A program made the translations under genes and the position numbers. DNA of 64,000 nt. It comes from Hymenolepis diminuta. Lineage: Eukaryota > Platyhelminthes > Cestoda > Cyclophyllidea > Hymenolepididae. Below, piece after piece: positions 1-15,354 of the stretch. Under the pieces are notes generated by a model that saw only the letters and a program-made list of their open reading frames with translations, did not search any database and was not told the origin of the DNA. Where the stretch lies: NCBI GenBank assembly GCA_900708905.1, contig CAADRB010000007.1:3394550-3458549 (forward strand), given 5' to 3'. Every line of letters starts with the position of its first letter. The first letter of the stretch is position 1.

Positions 1-3000
1 CCATAAAAACAGCATACAAATGATACTTCTGCATGAAGGGAAGATTATAAAAGTATTTTATTTCCTCATTAATTTTGTGATTCTTTAAAACAACGTTTCC
101 TCCAGCAAATTTTCAAATTCATGTTATCAGCTAATAGACTTTCTGAATCTTATTTTATGCATATCCTTTGGTGTGATTCAACTCAATAAAAATGTGTAAA
201 ATTGAATTATTATTTTTCTATTCAGATAGAAACTTTAAATCTTGAAATGCCACATTTAATAAAAGCGAAAGATTGCACAAATGCTTTCTAAGCTGAAAAT
301 AGATGAAGAATATTCAATCAATCGAAAAATTAGAAAAAAATTTTTTTTCCATCAACGCATGCGAGATATCTATGACAAGGCTAAAATTAGAATCTAAAAT
401 AACCAATTTAATAATTCAAAATTTCCGCGAACCCATGTATTAAAACAATGAAACTTAAAGTATATCAACATTTTGTTGCATTACAAAGTTCACGTTTACC
501 AGAAACCGCACTGTTTATCATATTAGGCTTCATTTCGTTCTGTATAATATCTTGAAGTCAGTTTGAACTGAACAAAATTTTGTAATTTAGTGAACAACTT
601 TACATATCGTATCAACTGAAATGATGTTGTTCAAGTCAACGTTATTGTGTAAAAATAATTACGGATATGTCTAGAGCTCGACAACCATTAATTGTTCCCT
701 CAAAACTTTATGATAGTTAATTATTCGATATTTTTCCCACATTTCTGTCTTTTAAACACGTTGGATAGTTAAAATTATTAAATTAAAAATGATCTACAAT
801 TCAATATTGTTTATGTATTACGTGTTAACTGAAGGAAAGCAAAAAACTGATTTGAGGGTAAATGCATGACATTTCATCTAAATTAATTGATTAATAAGCA
901 CGGAATGTAGAACGTATGCATTCAATTAGGAGCCGTTAGAATGCTGTTCATGATAGAATAAACTCTTCCTTCAGATGAAGTAAGAATGCCTATTCTCTGA
1001 GTTCACCGCTTTCCTTTATCTCACTATGTCCTCATTTCATTTCATTTTGCGCTGTACTGATGTGTTACGTGTTTACTTTATCATAATTATCTTTAAAAGT
1101 ACTATTTTATGATATAAGTAATACTAACACTGCTAACTTATTTTGCACATTACTTGTATTTGTCAAAAAATATAAGAAAGCGTATACCTCAAGCTGCAAA
1201 TTCAGACAAAATGAGGGTAGTTAACACATCATGCACAATTTTAGCTCACGTTAAAGAGCTTTAAATCCAAATTTCCTTTTTGTAAACGACTGCGTAAAAT
1301 TTTGACTAATGCCTGCCTGTGGGAGGCGAACCATAAATCACAACCAAATGACAATTCATTTTCCAGACCAGCATCGTCCACTTGATTAGACTATAATGAA
1401 TTCATTTAAACAAATATGTCTATTTTCAAGCTTCTTTGGACGCCTCGATTTGGATGTCAATGAATGCTTTATCACAATAAATTCAGCCAATCGGGAAAAA
1501 TGAAATAATTTATTAAAATTAAAAGTATTAATGTTTTTGAGTGTGATTTATATTTATACAAATAAGAATAGTTAGCAACATTAAACTGACCATACAGATA
1601 CCTGACTTTTAAGTCTTGAGGTTAAATGCGGTAACACTTTTAAAGTTAGGATTTATTAAATTCCTGTTTCTATGGCAAAATTCTCGATTTCAATTATACG
1701 TTCCTTAAACATAAAGCATAAAATACAATAAAACAGTTCAAGGTGATATAATGTTGAATGACAAAGAACTGATGCAGTCACCACTGAATATCATGGATAT
1801 AAATATTATCCTGAAGCACAGAAACTGAATTAAGTTTTGTGACATTTAAATATTAATATTTGAATAGCAGAGCTTATTAGAAAGTGAAAATTGAGCGCTT
1901 TTAAAAATCAAATAAGGTAAAATTCTTGATTATTTAAGTGGGTAAATAATTCTTTTTATGCCGTTTTAGTCCCAACTTGACCACTTTGCGTTTTCAGACT
2001 CTGTTTAATAGATAAAAGGTTCTTTGTGCAGTTTTATAATAATAATAGAAAGTGAAGAAAATATACCATTTAACGGAACTTACTTAGTTTCAATAATTTT
2101 ACCCGACTGTCGGTCGTCGTTTAAGTTAAGATCAATTCCATTTTTCTGCCAGGTTATTGGGTTCTTTGGCCCTTTTCGGAATCGACAAGTGAGATTCAAA
2201 CTTAGTCCTTCGGAAAGGATAAATTCCTTTTTGAGAGACATTTTCAATTTTATATCACGTTAAATAAACTTAACTGGCCAAAAAATGGTAGACATATCGT
2301 CTTTTCTTATATGCCAAATCGGTAATAGAATTTTACATCGAGGTCAACATTCAGCAATAATGGAATAACAACTAGCTCTCAAGGACGCGCATGATTGGCT
2401 CTCTATAAACCAATGAAAAAGAGAGAAAAGCTATCAACCTCTCCATGTGTTTCCTCTAAATAAAAATATTTTGAATATGACTTTAAATATATAATTTTAA
2501 ATAGATTAGTTGATAATCATAGAAGTATTATTTACCATAAAATATGCTTTTTTTATTCAGTTAAAGGCCTGATTTTGAGGCCTATTAAAAGATCACCGGT
2601 ATTAAGAATAACTTTCAAACATAATTTCTTCCCAACATTGAAATTGTTTACCTTAAATCGAAAATAAGTTTCTGCTTATCGGTATAATTTTTTGAATTAG
2701 TTCAGCTATATATTTATTTACCGCACAATTTAGTCCAACGAACAAAAGTTGTAATAAAAATACAATAAGGATCTGAAATACAGAGTTTGCAATAACATTT
2801 TTACTGAAAAAAAGAAACAAAATTTTGAAATTATAGGATCATGTCCCGAACAGAGAAGTTTAAATTTGTACAGTTTTTATAGCTTAAACACTTGGGAGTA
2901 TTTCGCTCAGTTCTAGCTCAGTAATAAAGACGCCCTTAGAAGAGTTTTATTTTCGGTTCTTATGTGTAATGATTTGTAGTTTTCTGCATTTTTGCAGACC

Positions 3001-5380
3001 GGTTTTTAAAATTTGCTTATATTCGTTACACAGAAGAAAAAAAAGAGAGCAAACGCGCGTATTTACTGATTTTAAACATTTGGTCGTTGATACCGCTCCC
3101 ATATTTGAAGAAACGATTTGTTTCATATTTTCTATTCAACAAAAATTTTGACATCTTTCCGGATTAGTTGATGACGGATAGGATCAGTATCAATTAGCCA
3201 TGGATTTTTTTCCGTGAATTTGTCAATGTAATCTCGTCACATTATTATTACTTAAACAGAGCTTTGTTCATTTCGTCTACCATCAAGAAGTTGAAATACG
3301 AATTCCGGAGATATTATACCATATAAAAACAAGTAATAACGCAATTTTGCATTTTATTTATTTGAGAAAATTTAAATCTTACATTTTAGTAAAATTACAG
3401 TACCACATTTCAGTGAGTTTGTGGATAAATTTACTAATTCAATTACACGAGAAATTTATTGATTAACATATGCTATTTTATGAAAAAAGGAGAAGTAATT
3501 AATAAAGTCCCAAATCCTTTCTAGTCACTTGCTCTTAAGTACAAAGAAAATTTAATTTTTGTTTCCCGGAATAATCATAATTCCTGCGCATAAGAATGCA
3601 GCCATTAGAGTGTGGTCTGCAAAAGTTCATTTATATGAATGCAGCTTGTCAGAAAATAATAGTTATTTTTATCTATGATTCCCAATCATAAATTTTTGCA
3701 GCGTCTAATTACCTAAGTACTTTCTGCTTATTAAAACATCGTGAGAGTACGCGCTACATATAACTCTGGGTATTAAAATAAACGCAAATTTGTTTGCTAT
3801 TAGATTTCTGGACAATTTACAGAAATTTTGCATTTCAAACCTCTAATGTCACTTTTAATACAATTCAAAAGAGATTCAATAATGTAATAATAAAAACACA
3901 TTTTAAAATCAAAGCTTAAAATGTCTCTCTAGCGCTCTGATAGCACTCAAAAGTGTATCGATTTATGAAAATGGAAGTTAGACTAATTTTAAATAAATAA
4001 ATTTTTGTAAGGTACGTTACAACGGAGTTATTTTAAATCATAAAAATCATAAAATATTTATATTTTAGACTTCGCATTGTTATGATTAGAAAAACTTAAA
4101 TTACTTTCAAAATTATTATCGCGAAAGTAAGCTGAGTTAAACAGATCTTCTATTGCCTTAGACCCATTTTTTTAAATATGTCAACTTTTTAGAATGAGTT
4201 TAGAAAATCCATCTTAAAGATAAATGTATTTTGTCATTTCTCAACATTTTAGTTTCCTATTCTTTTACATTAGAAATTGCTTGTCAGGAAATTGTAATAA
4301 TCCCAGCTTTCAAGTAGGTATTGATTTGAAGCTCTTACATACTCGAGTAGATGTTCAGCGGAAGTTCTTGAAACAACTTTCTGAATCTAATAATGCAATT
4401 TATATTACCTATATTAGTGATACTTAGGTGAGCTTAAAAAAACAGAGACCAACAAGGTCTGTCAAGTACTCTTCGAGCTAATTAGACAAAAATTATCTGT
4501 TTACCTGCCCTCAAGAGTAAAAATTTCAAAATGTGTCATCTTTCAAATCATAAAATATTTTTTAACATGCAGTTAGGCCTCCATAAACAAAGTAAAAGAT
4601 CGAAAAGTCAAAAGCATCCATCTCTTTAAAAATAAAGTATACTGATTTATGCAAAACCTTATTTATTTGATTTGCTGCCATATATGGCAAAAATATTGCT
4701 ATGAAAAGCTATTTTACACGATATGAGCATACAATAATTGCGATCGTCAAACTTAACGCTTGAAGAAATAATTCTGTTTATGATCTATTGGAAATTCTTT
4801 CAAGGTATTGAATAAATCTATTATGCTACCTATTAAATGTGATAAAATTTCGTGAGCAGATTCGATTCTCCTCAAGTTCTGACATTGAGATGACTATTTT
4901 GACCGTAGAATAGATTACTAAATTTGAGAGGACTTTTGGAATTTAGTGTATGCAAAATTTTTAAAATTGCCGAAATGATTATGAAAGAGAGAAAAATAGA
5001 TTGAAAATGGCTTAAAGACAGCGGGAAATGAAATCTTGATAAAAATTCAGAGACTGAGGCATTACGTGGAAATAAGTTCCCTTATCCACTTGATGAGATA
5101 AATTCGAAATGCATTACCAATAAGCAGTTAGAAAGTAGCAGATACATCAAAATTCCTGTATACGTCTTAAAGCATGTAGAGTGGTCATGCATTTGTCGAG
5201 ACTAAGAAATAGACGAGAGATGATTGTTTAAGTTATGTTTTTCTTGGTGGCACTTGTCAGTGGAAGACGAAAAAAAGGGTATGAGGAGCGGCAGTTAATT
5301 GATTAATGTGGGCATATATATATGTATGTGTTTGTTTGTAAAGTAAATACTAAATTAGTGTTTGTTGTATACTTACTTAT
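1..5380. other. AT-rich gene-free stretch
   Basis: I see no recognisable gene, RNA gene or transposon here. The open frames present (for example 2024-2263 and 2969-3151 on plus) have the low-complexity, Phe/Ile/Lys-rich composition expected from translating AT-rich noncoding DNA and lack convincing splice signals. Short homopolymer and TA-rich runs are scattered through it, including a TA/TG-rich run near 5315-5340. It is intergenic or intronic; the sequence alone does not say which. Confidence 0.6.
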
Positions 5381-5639
5381 ATTTACCATTAGGCTAAAAA
5401 CTGGACAGGCTCATAAACTGGCACCGAAGGTAATGTGGTCATTAGAAAATTAACTATAAAATATATCAGTAAAATTTTGTTAATATGAATTTGTATTAAC
5501 ACAAAAATTTTTTTTAGTCCGCCGGGAGAAGCCAATTGCTTTCTTATTTGAAACGTTAATCTTATAGTTTTTTTGCTTTTTTGTTTTAATTTACCAATAA
5601 CATATTCGTCTTCAATATATATCAAGGTATTCTAAAACT

Positions 5640-8600
5640 TCAAATACAATTTTTCTCCTCAGCTTCAGTTACCGAAAGAAATATGTGCTATTACTTCTTT
5701 TTCCTAGAGTTTTCAATGTGGATAAAATACATGATATCCTGTTAAAACTCATTTAGAAACACCTGCAGAATTTGTTCAAGTTGCGGATTTTCATAGAATA
5801 GATGCAACATTCTTGATGTTACTATATTCAATTTATCAGATTTTTGAAGATCTATTTTAACTTAAGTGATCGTATTTAAAATTATAGATTCCAAAATGTT
5901 GCTAACAATTCAGCACATAAACTCTAGGGTCGCTTTTCGGTACATGTTTAATTTGCCTGTTGCCTTCCAATTTCAATGGTATTTGAACGCGATTTTCATC
6001 TAATTGGGTTTAGACGGTATTATACTGCACTTTCTGTTTTATAGAATTCACTTATGCACGACTGAGCACACGAGTTATCAAACAATAGATTCACCTTTTT
6101 AGTCTCAGTGGTTGAAGCTAAATAAAGAAATCAGATTCCTCTTTCTCTAAAATCAGTGAGCTGCAACAATACTAACTATTCATGAATGTCAAATTCTTGT
6201 CCCACATTTTTCTTGCCACCATCAATAAACAATAATTTAATAGTCGCTGGACCAACATCAGGTATGAAAAATTAGTTCAACGGATGATATTGGCAAAGAA
6301 CGTCGGATAGAAGCGGGGTTCAGTTTTGCTCCATATCCATCAAGCTGTCGAATTTTATTTAGTGATTATAATTTAACACATCATACTTTAATATTCCCAA
6401 TCTCTTGTTTCAGGATTTAATCTCACAGTTTCTTGAGTGAATACATGCCTCTAATGTTCAGAGCTCAGAAATAATTTACTTAAACTGAGTAATTGCTATT
6501 AGCAGCCATTTAATGCTGACTTATTCATTAGAGAGCTCATTAGATTTCACTCAGAGTGAAATCTAAATAATACTTACATTTTACGCTTAAATATTATTAA
6601 CCACAACTATAATGCACTCTCATTGAATTATCTTTCACTGTCTTGACAAATTTTCTTGATAATGATAAATTACACAGCGCAAAAAGATATCAATCATTTT
6701 CATAGGCGTGAGATCGACAGCAATATGTCAGTTAACCGCCGTAAGTAAAAATAATATCACAATCGGTTAGATGAAAGTATGGCTAATATACATACCATTC
6801 ACATGACTGGATTAAGAAATATCGCCATTATAAAATGATGTCCGCTGCTAAGTACTTAACCAAAGTAGCATTTGAATACTCTTGAATATCAGACAAAAGA
6901 CTGAAACAAAATTTTTCGAGACAAGTTAGCGAAAATGGTAGAAGATCATAGTTTTCATGAAGGAAGATTTGCATTCATTTGTATCTTATTGTTCTTGCAC
7001 TTCACAATCCTCTTTGGATTTTTCCGATTATGGAAGAAAGTGTTTACTGGAAATGACAAAGTTTACAAAATTTGAAAGTAGTGTCACTCCATTTTGTGTA
7101 ATTGCACATTAGGTGACCTAAGTTGGTGAGACTTTGCTCCGTGTAAGGCTTCTGTCATGAATATCGTAAATAGATCTTATAATTTTTGTGATATATGAAA
7201 AGTAAAAGGAGTAATTTTATATCTGATGTAGACGAATGCAGTAACCCCTAGATGAAAACATAGGCAAACTATGAAAGCGAAACACAGATTAGTTTACTCA
7301 CTCACTGACTGACTCAAATCGTCTTAGATAATTGAGCAAAAAACGATCTTTTTAAAAAGATATATAAAATTAGAATGAAATTTTTTCCTAAATATTAAAA
7401 TTATGGTATTTAAATAGCATTATTTTATTAAATTTTAAAATAGGTTGAGTAATTTTGAATTTCGGATTAAGATTTGTGCCAATTTGACCTTCATAGTTTT
7501 GGTTATTTAAGGAATACAAGTTCAGTTAGAGATTAGATTTAAATAGTGAAATTCTCAATTTTGCAAATGTGCATGAAATTTGAAATAAATGGGGTCTATG
7601 AAGGAGAAATGCACAAAATCAACGCTATTATTCTCATAGACATAACTACTTAGTACCAAGCACTTATAAGCAATCAGTTTGGATGTATCCACAAGGCCAT
7701 CTAACTCCCCACATTATTTTAATCAGTACGTCAGAAATCAATGTAAGGATCTCCGTTCCAGCTTTTTACCTTAACCTTTGAAGATTATCTTAATACTGGG
7801 GAGAAATTTTTTCCCGTTTATGTCGCAAATCATAGGAAATAGCAGGAAAATGCAGAAATTTATAGTAACCTTAGGATTTACTAGCGATTGTTTATAGAAT
7901 TTACTGCCCCTAACGCCTCTCCATGAATGAGTCTGTCCTTGATTTTAGAGTTGAGACAATGTTTTCAATTTCATTTTCTCTGTTTTTATATTAGTAACTG
8001 TTTTGCTAATGTTACTATCTTGTGTTAATGATGTTCGTATCATTAGAAAGACAAGTAGACTGCTCAATTTAAAGGCGAAAAATTTCTACGGCGCTTTTAC
8101 TACTAATAAATACTATTATTATTGAATAAAAAGCTAAGTTCGTAGTTAATGAATACTCTAAATCTATGGAATAATGATCTGGGTTACATCATCTCCGATT
8201 TTTGTAAAAGGAATTATGACACTTCAGAACTCTTTGGTTCTGTTTCAAAAATCCTAACGATATAATTGAATAGCTCACTCAGCTGTGGAGAATCATCAAA
8301 ATCACTTGGAATTAATGAGTTGACCGTCAATCTTAATTAATTTTTAATTGATAGGACAATCTGTCAATTTCGTTTTGGGTTCATTTGTTTTCAACTAGTT
8401 TTCCTGATTAAAGCGGTTGCAAAATATGCAATTACTGAACTTTATAACAACCAACATATCTCACTATTTATCTCATTGTAGATATACCAAATATCTATCA
8501 ACCGGAGATGATAAAGCAGGCATTAAACGATGTTCCGAACAGGCATTTTAACCAATAAAATACTTACAAATAATGATTTCCCCATAATTTTCGCAGTTTA

Positions 8601-8688
8601 GCATGGAGAGCAATAGAATTATTAATGATATTGATTTAGAATATCTCGTATAATTTATTTCATACATATTCAAGCACCACAGTTCACT
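5640..8688. other. AT-rich gene-free stretch
   Basis: No gene or transposon recognised. Apart from the palindrome at 6540-6566 and a short CACT/GACT-type run near 7297-7315 I see only AT-rich noncoding sequence. Confidence 0.55.
6540..6566. repeat. Perfect 27 bp palindrome
   Basis: TTAGATTTCACTC is followed by a single A and then its exact reverse complement GAGTGAAATCTAA, giving 13 bp arms with a one-base centre. No other feature is within 1 kb. It may be a chance palindrome, the core of a foldback element, or a protein-binding dyad. The arms are long for chance in 64 kb, but no flanking duplication is evident. Confidence 0.8.
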
Positions 8689-8895
8689 TTACCTCGATTT
8701 CATTTTTAAATCACTATATTTGAAGCACTCTGAAAGTTCTAGAGTGTTGAAAGGAGTGATGGTCACCAACTGATTGAGTTGTACACAGTATCGTAACAAC
8801 CGTAGCAACCCAGAATTTTGTGGATCAATGAAGAGGAATGCTGCGTCAGTTGAAATGCGGGCAATATTTAAGAAAAGGTAGAAAATATTAAACAT
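8689..8895 (-). other. Coding-like stretch, possible exon, unrecognised
   Basis: The minus strand encodes 68 residues whose composition (for example LFIDPQNSGLLRLLRYC, then FNTLELSECFKYSDLK) looks more like protein than the surrounding translations. It ends at a plausible splice donor, CGAG|GTAAAG, just before the in-frame TAA. A GACGCAG about 65 bp into the stretch could be the acceptor. Upstream at about 8908-8913 (minus) there is a good GTAAGT donor after CTGCACG, but joining it to that acceptor brings in a stop codon, so the model does not close. I recognise no family. It could be an internal exon of a long-intron gene or chance. Confidence 0.22.
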
Positions 8896-11800
8896 GTGTA
8901 ATCACTTACCGTGCAGTTGTCATTTCCTATTTTACCAAAAGTACTATTATTTACTTCTGTGTTAAGAAAAAGTTTTAAACAAATTTTTTTGTACAAAATT
9001 GATAAATAAGGAAACAATAACGTAATTTACTAAGCGTTGAGGCGGTTGGGAAAGAGTTAAGGATAGTGCATGATATCAAACAGGTTTAATTTAAAGTGTT
9101 TTTAGATAATTAAATAGTTGAATGTTTACTTACTGTGTACTTCAATGTCTTAATGAAACAAATTAAATATTTTTGTATTCGAAATCCAGGGATCGGAATA
9201 CCTTAACATTCACGGAGTTTTGTGTTGATTTACTAGTTCAATGAATTTGTCTAGTCGTTCAAGTTATCTCGATAAATTTCTTATCCCTTAACCAAGAACG
9301 GCTGGCCGAAGGTTCTTAAAAATATAAATTTATATTAATTTTATTACAAGTAATGATTTATGGATATTTACAAATGAATAAGAATTCTTTAAAATCTAAG
9401 TTATTATATTCTTATTATTTTAAATTTCACCTGATAGAACCTCAGCATATTCACTCTAAATCACTTTCGAAGTCAATACCAAATTTCGCCCGAAAACGCA
9501 AAGTGAAGGTGATGTATTCTAACAAGTTCAATACTTCACTCCTATTTTGGGAAGCGTTATTTCCAGCGAAACTTTTTCAGAACACTTTCACATTTCCTGC
9601 TTATACTTACATTCTTAGTGTGCATAAACAGAACTATATGGTCTGGTCTTGTTTATGCAACCTGAACATTTGGAGAATTGCTGTGAATACGGCTACTTAT
9701 ACTGTAATCAGGACCAATAGTGAGCTAAATTTCAATTCAACCGAAGGTTATAATTAGATAATAATTTCTTAATGACCTTTCCCTTGTGGAAGGCAGTCAT
9801 CAGGAGTCTCTCATGCACTTTTTTCCTAAGGGTAGTAAAATCCCTTAAACGCTAAACTTTAATGTTTCTCACGAATCTCAGATCTTAATTCATTTATCCA
9901 TTTTTCTGTTATTTAATTTCTACATATATGTTTTTCTTCTGATGCTTAGATATTTTTTAGGTATAATATACGTATAATTGATGTCTTCACTCTATTTCTA
10001 CACAGTATAAATGTTCTGACGATTTTTCCACTCTTCTACACTCTTCTCTTGGCAAAATTCGTCAGACCTTTCCATTCTTCCACCACTAAAGACTATAAAC
10101 TAATAGTGTTAATTTACCTACTCTTAACCAATCGGAAAATTTTCGACTGGTCACAAATGATTGTTAGCGAGTAATTTTCAGGTATATAATATAATGAAAA
10201 AAGTTAGACATCAGTAGTATGTACCTTTAAATCGTATTTATATATAAAAGTACTATTACAGTAAAAAATAACATACCCAACTCTGAATGCATTTTACTAG
10301 CACACCCTGTCGTAAGTAATGTAAAATTTAGTCCCTGATTGTAATAAGTTACAAACGTGAATATTTGAAAATTCGTAGTAACCTCCTTTAGATGGACGCT
10401 CTACGCCTCCACTGTACATTTTGAATGACCTTTAAACCCTAGAGAACTGTGAATTCTCATCAAAATTTATGTGTTTACCGTCCATTAGGACACTTTTCAA
10501 TGCAGGTTATATCCTTACGCATCTCGTATCACGGAAGTTATTACTTTACCTCAATCTACTTACCACCCAACTGATCTCCATTTTACCTTCACTGCACCTG
10601 TAACAGTTTATGTTGTTTAATAAAATTTGCTTTCTACTTCATAAAGTAGTTTTAACCGCAATCAGTTAGAAAGGTGATAGTGTCTATATATTCCCGATAA
10701 CGAGGTAAAAGTCTTCTAAGCAACCTCTTTCTCTTTTACACACAACTAATTGTTTTATCTTTCTTTCGAGTATTAGTACATTAAGGCAGCTATGCAAATT
10801 ACTTTAGTTAGAATTGGACGCACAAGTTTGTATATTTTATCAGAAAATAACAGAAATGTTATTGAAGACCAAATCGATGCTTCCAGGCCTACGTCGTTTA
10901 AATGATAAAATGTCCATTCTTTGTCATTCGATAGACGCCAATTTAAGAAGTCTTATTGGAACTAAAATGAGAATATATTCCTATCTGAAATCTTCATGCT
11001 TAGGGAGTGTATGGCTTTTCAACTCCGCTTGTTTTTCGAACTATTCACAGGTATTTAGTTCAATTTTCACGTAAAGCACATTTGAGCTCTAAAAAGTGCC
11101 GGGAATTATTTTGGTCACTCGATTTATGAATAACGATTTCCAAGGGCATTAAAATAAAGTCATTATCAGCGCCAACTTACGATAACAAAACATTTAAATA
11201 AACTTATCTGTTCGGACTTTGTCTTTTGTGGAAAAGAATTTCTTTAAGTAGCATCTTTACAGGAAAGGCTTCAAAATCAAACAATCAGACGTACTATTGT
11301 AGGAGGAAATTGCCATCAATCAATCATGAGGGTAACAACCTAATAGGTGAATTTATAGGTGACAACATCGCCACTTTGAAAAGAAGCATCCTTTCTGCAC
11401 TATTGTAATGTTAGGATCTCCAGGCTATGCCGCAATGATCTATGTGCCCAACCGATATGACTGGGCTACAGGGGAGTGAAATAAGACATAAGTGCAGTTA
11501 CTTCAAGATCTCTTATTAATTCAAGGAAGACTATGTATATGAATATACGTCATCTTTAGACTGATGACACTGAAGGTCAAACCACATCCGGACAAATAAA
11601 AGTTTTAGCCCTAACTAACTATTAATTTGCCAGGTGTGACGTATGCCCTCATATAAATAAGGACGAGGGATGACTTACAGACCAAGTGGGGGAATACTTC
11701 ATCCAGAGAAAAAACAATAACTCTTTGGCTTTGAGTTTGTTTGTTGGCTTCCTATCAAGAGGACGTCATAACATTTAATGATACAAAATGATGGGAAATG

Positions 11801-14800
11801 ACTGGTGTATGAAATCTATATCATTTTTAGATTTCCCTAAAACATATGGCGAAGTATCAAGTTTTCCTAATTTATTTTGGTCAAACCTTTACACACGGAG
11901 GTAGCAAAATTGTTTAAAAAAAAATTAAAAGGGAGACAAGCAGAGGTTAAGGATAAAGTCGGAATATGAAATGGAAAATACTTCACTCAAGTTAGTTCCT
12001 CGGCATTTTCTTAATAAGTATGGCTTATCGTACTGCTTCACAGTAAAATTTCCAGGATTTGACCTTGAGTTTTCTGTGTGACCTCATGTTTATCACGCGC
12101 TGAGCTTATTAACACGTTGGTTTAACTAAGCCTTAGACGCCTTCAGCTTGCCAAAAAGGATTAAAAATATAGGTTTTTGCATAGTTTTTCTGTTATCTCA
12201 TGGGTAGAATCGGAGTTTGTACACAATAGCATTCAAGTAATTTTATTTCCACCCCAAGAACTCTCAAACTGCACTCATTTTGTCAAGATTCTCTAGTAAG
12301 AATAGGGAACAAAATTAATATCAATGAATTTTTATTAATTTATTCTTAACCGACTAAATTTACCGCTGTACACATTTTTTACAATCTTTTTTTTAATGAT
12401 ATTTTTTTCTTTCCCACTGAAAGGAGTGTGTTGATTGTGTATGTGTTCTACCTGGTTCCTACCGGAATCGAAGGTGTCGGAACTTCATTTCCCTTTCCCT
12501 AATAAATAAACAGGAAGTTCCCCGTTAACGACGTGGCGCAAGTTTGACTTCATTTAAAGACTCCAATCACTTCTGTATATCTTTAATTTTTATAATTTAT
12601 AATTATGAAGCAGTTTTTTCCTTCTCTATCAACATTCACAACTTGTAATGCCACTTTAGTCATCCAGATCAAATATGCTTATTAAAAACAATATTCCCTT
12701 TAAAAACCATAATGAATACCTTTTTAATTTTTTCAGTAAGTTCAGGCGTTAAAAAAATATCATTATTTCCAAAAAATTTTTAAATAATATTGAGAATAGT
12801 TTAGTTTCGTAAAACAAACAACCAAGTATTAATTTGTAATGGTTTGGATTGTCAATCTTGATATTTACTAAAATATCTTTAACTGAAAAATTATTTCTAC
12901 TTAATTGTAGGGCTCAACTTATGTCCCAGATATCCATCTTCGGTTCTGACAACTGAGAAAGACCATGTTTAAGAAAAATACAAAGAACGAAGACCTATTC
13001 TGAATGCATTTAGAGCAGCATTAATCCTGCCAGTAAATGGAGCTTAGGAATCAAACCAAATTAAACTGAACGTTCCCGCGCAGAACCGTTCATATCCCTA
13101 AAGGCTATCAGGAAACGAAAGTTTTTCATCAGCAAGAAGATCAAGAGTTCCGCTGGACTACGGCTGTATTGTACAACTATAAAGGAATGACAGCAGAGGA
13201 GAGAAGTAAAAAGGGAAAGAAGAGTTGACAATTAGAAGAACGGTTACGAACTCCATCGCTGGACAAGTTTAACCTGGGTTGTGATAAACGATGAGAGAGT
13301 GGACAGATTTTACACACACTGTTTGTCAAATGAGGAACCAGAGGAAAATTTTCTTCATGAACTTAGAACAGCGCAGGGTTATTAGTCAACATGTTAGGTT
13401 CTACGTACTGAATGGATATATTTGGTGACTCAACTTCTAACTTTGAGAACATAGCAACTAATGGTAAAGTGGCTCCGCGATGAGCCTTTAGCTATTCCAT
13501 GTTATCTGTGCGCTAAGGTATGTGCGAATTAAGATGTCTGGGTTACCAAAGTGTTTGGGATTTTCAAAATCAAACCAACAAATATTTATAATCTCTCCAA
13601 AAAGTGATTTCCTGGCAATAAATACAATCTGCCAAGATGTATGAAATTAAAAAATAATATGCAAGAAACTTCCTTTTTGTCATTTTTCAATATTCTAAAG
13701 TTAACAGATCGTTGGAAAATTTGTTTCTGATATATTTTGGTGTCAAAGTTGAGATTTTTTAACAATTAAATGAAAATCGCATCATTAACATGTAAAATTA
13801 GAATAATATTAAATGAACTATGACTTTTCTATTTTAAAATTTTAAAACCGAAGTTTAAAATAATTTTTGCAACCAAAGAGATGACAAGCAACAAAAGGTA
13901 ATAATCTAATTTGGCACTAAATCATTTCATTCACTACCAAATAGATTTAAAGCTCAGAAGTGTCACTAGGGGCAAAACAATATAACTAATTATTGAATAA
14001 GTTTACCTTTATTTATATCATTATAGCCAACATTGCAAACATTTTTATCAGGTTTAACCATGAGACCGCAGATAAATATGGGGAACTTTGAAATGGTCCA
14101 ATAAGTGATAAAAGAGAAGGTTTGCTTATGTGTAAGATGGCTAAAGATCACTATGTGTGGGTATTTAGGAGGTTTGTAATGCTATAAATGCCTCTGTAAG
14201 TCACATTTATCTGCTTCATGATGTAGAAAGCTTCAAATTAATCAAGATGGCATGATCAACCGTAAAGTTTCAATATAACAAACTAAATTATATCACTTTA
14301 AATAATTACGTGAATAACGTCATTCATATCATGTTAAAGACGCTCTGCACATCATGCTCCAAATTACTGACAGTACGAGACGGGAAAGGATGCGTTTGTC
14401 ATTTTGATGTGCAGACCATCATAGACTTTACAACTTGTGATGCATCAGCTATGTTTTGACAGCAATGAATGTTGTGTTTTATCTTATAAAAATGTACTTC
14501 ATGAGGTAATGCGAATTCTATACAGGATCTGCTGTAATCATTGAATTTCAAGGCGTTCTTATAGTTCACACCGCGTATTCAATGCATTTGGGTGCTTACT
14601 GTTTTTCGAAGTGTTAAATTACAAGTGCAATAGTTACTGCACACTTTAAAGGAAATAACTCACAGTGTTTAACTTTTACGATCACCAAGTCGCTATCCCC
14701 ATCCAAAAAAAGGAATACTACTTATATAAAAATATACACAAGTAATATTAAATCACTGCCTTACTCGTGAATTCAACTGCGTTTCTGCTTCTTTTGTAAT

Positions 14801-15350
14801 AGAAAAATAGCTTCGTAAAGCTCTTGATAAATACCATAATAATGGCATTTTCTTACATGTTTTTCGATAGTGACAATCAATAATCTTGATAGATTTGATA
14901 AAATTTTACAGAAATCAAAACTTTCTTGGCATACTTACCCTTTCAACATTTTCAAAAGTGAAGCCTGCAGTTCTACTAACCTTATTGATTACACTCACCT
15001 CATGGTCGTACAGCTGAATTATTGTTTGAACAGAACAAATTCTCAATTTCGTATTGAAGATCAAACCACTTGAAATAATCTTTTAATGATAGTATCCTAA
15101 AATTTTTCACTAAAAAACTCATACATATTTAACCTGCTTCTTTATTAAAGAGAGCATTGTGTACAATTATAGGTTGTTTATTCAAACTTTTGAGCGTTGG
15201 ATCCGCTTTTAATGTTTTTCAAGGTCTTCTGAAGGGTTCGGAGTAACGGTTTGACTAATGATTACCTTAATTCTCCAAAGTTTCAGGATTCTACGGCGGA
15301 GGGAGATAGATCTGTGTTGATTCCGTTTTCGGTTCGAAAGATATGGTTGT
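8896..15350. other. Gene-free stretch with weak open frames
   Basis: No gene is recognised. Two stretches are slightly more protein-like than background: 11226-11408 (plus, 60 codons) and 13236-13385 (plus, about 50 codons opening right after AATTAG, ending at TAG, with Trp-containing, acidic residues). Neither matches a family I know and neither has a complete pair of splice sites. The remainder is AT-rich noncoding DNA. Confidence 0.45.
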
Positions 15351-15354
15351 GTAC

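Noticed and set aside
11566..11590. CTGATGA followed by GAA, considered as a hammerhead ribozyme core
   Set aside because: No stem II and no matching GAAA/stem III arrangement around it.
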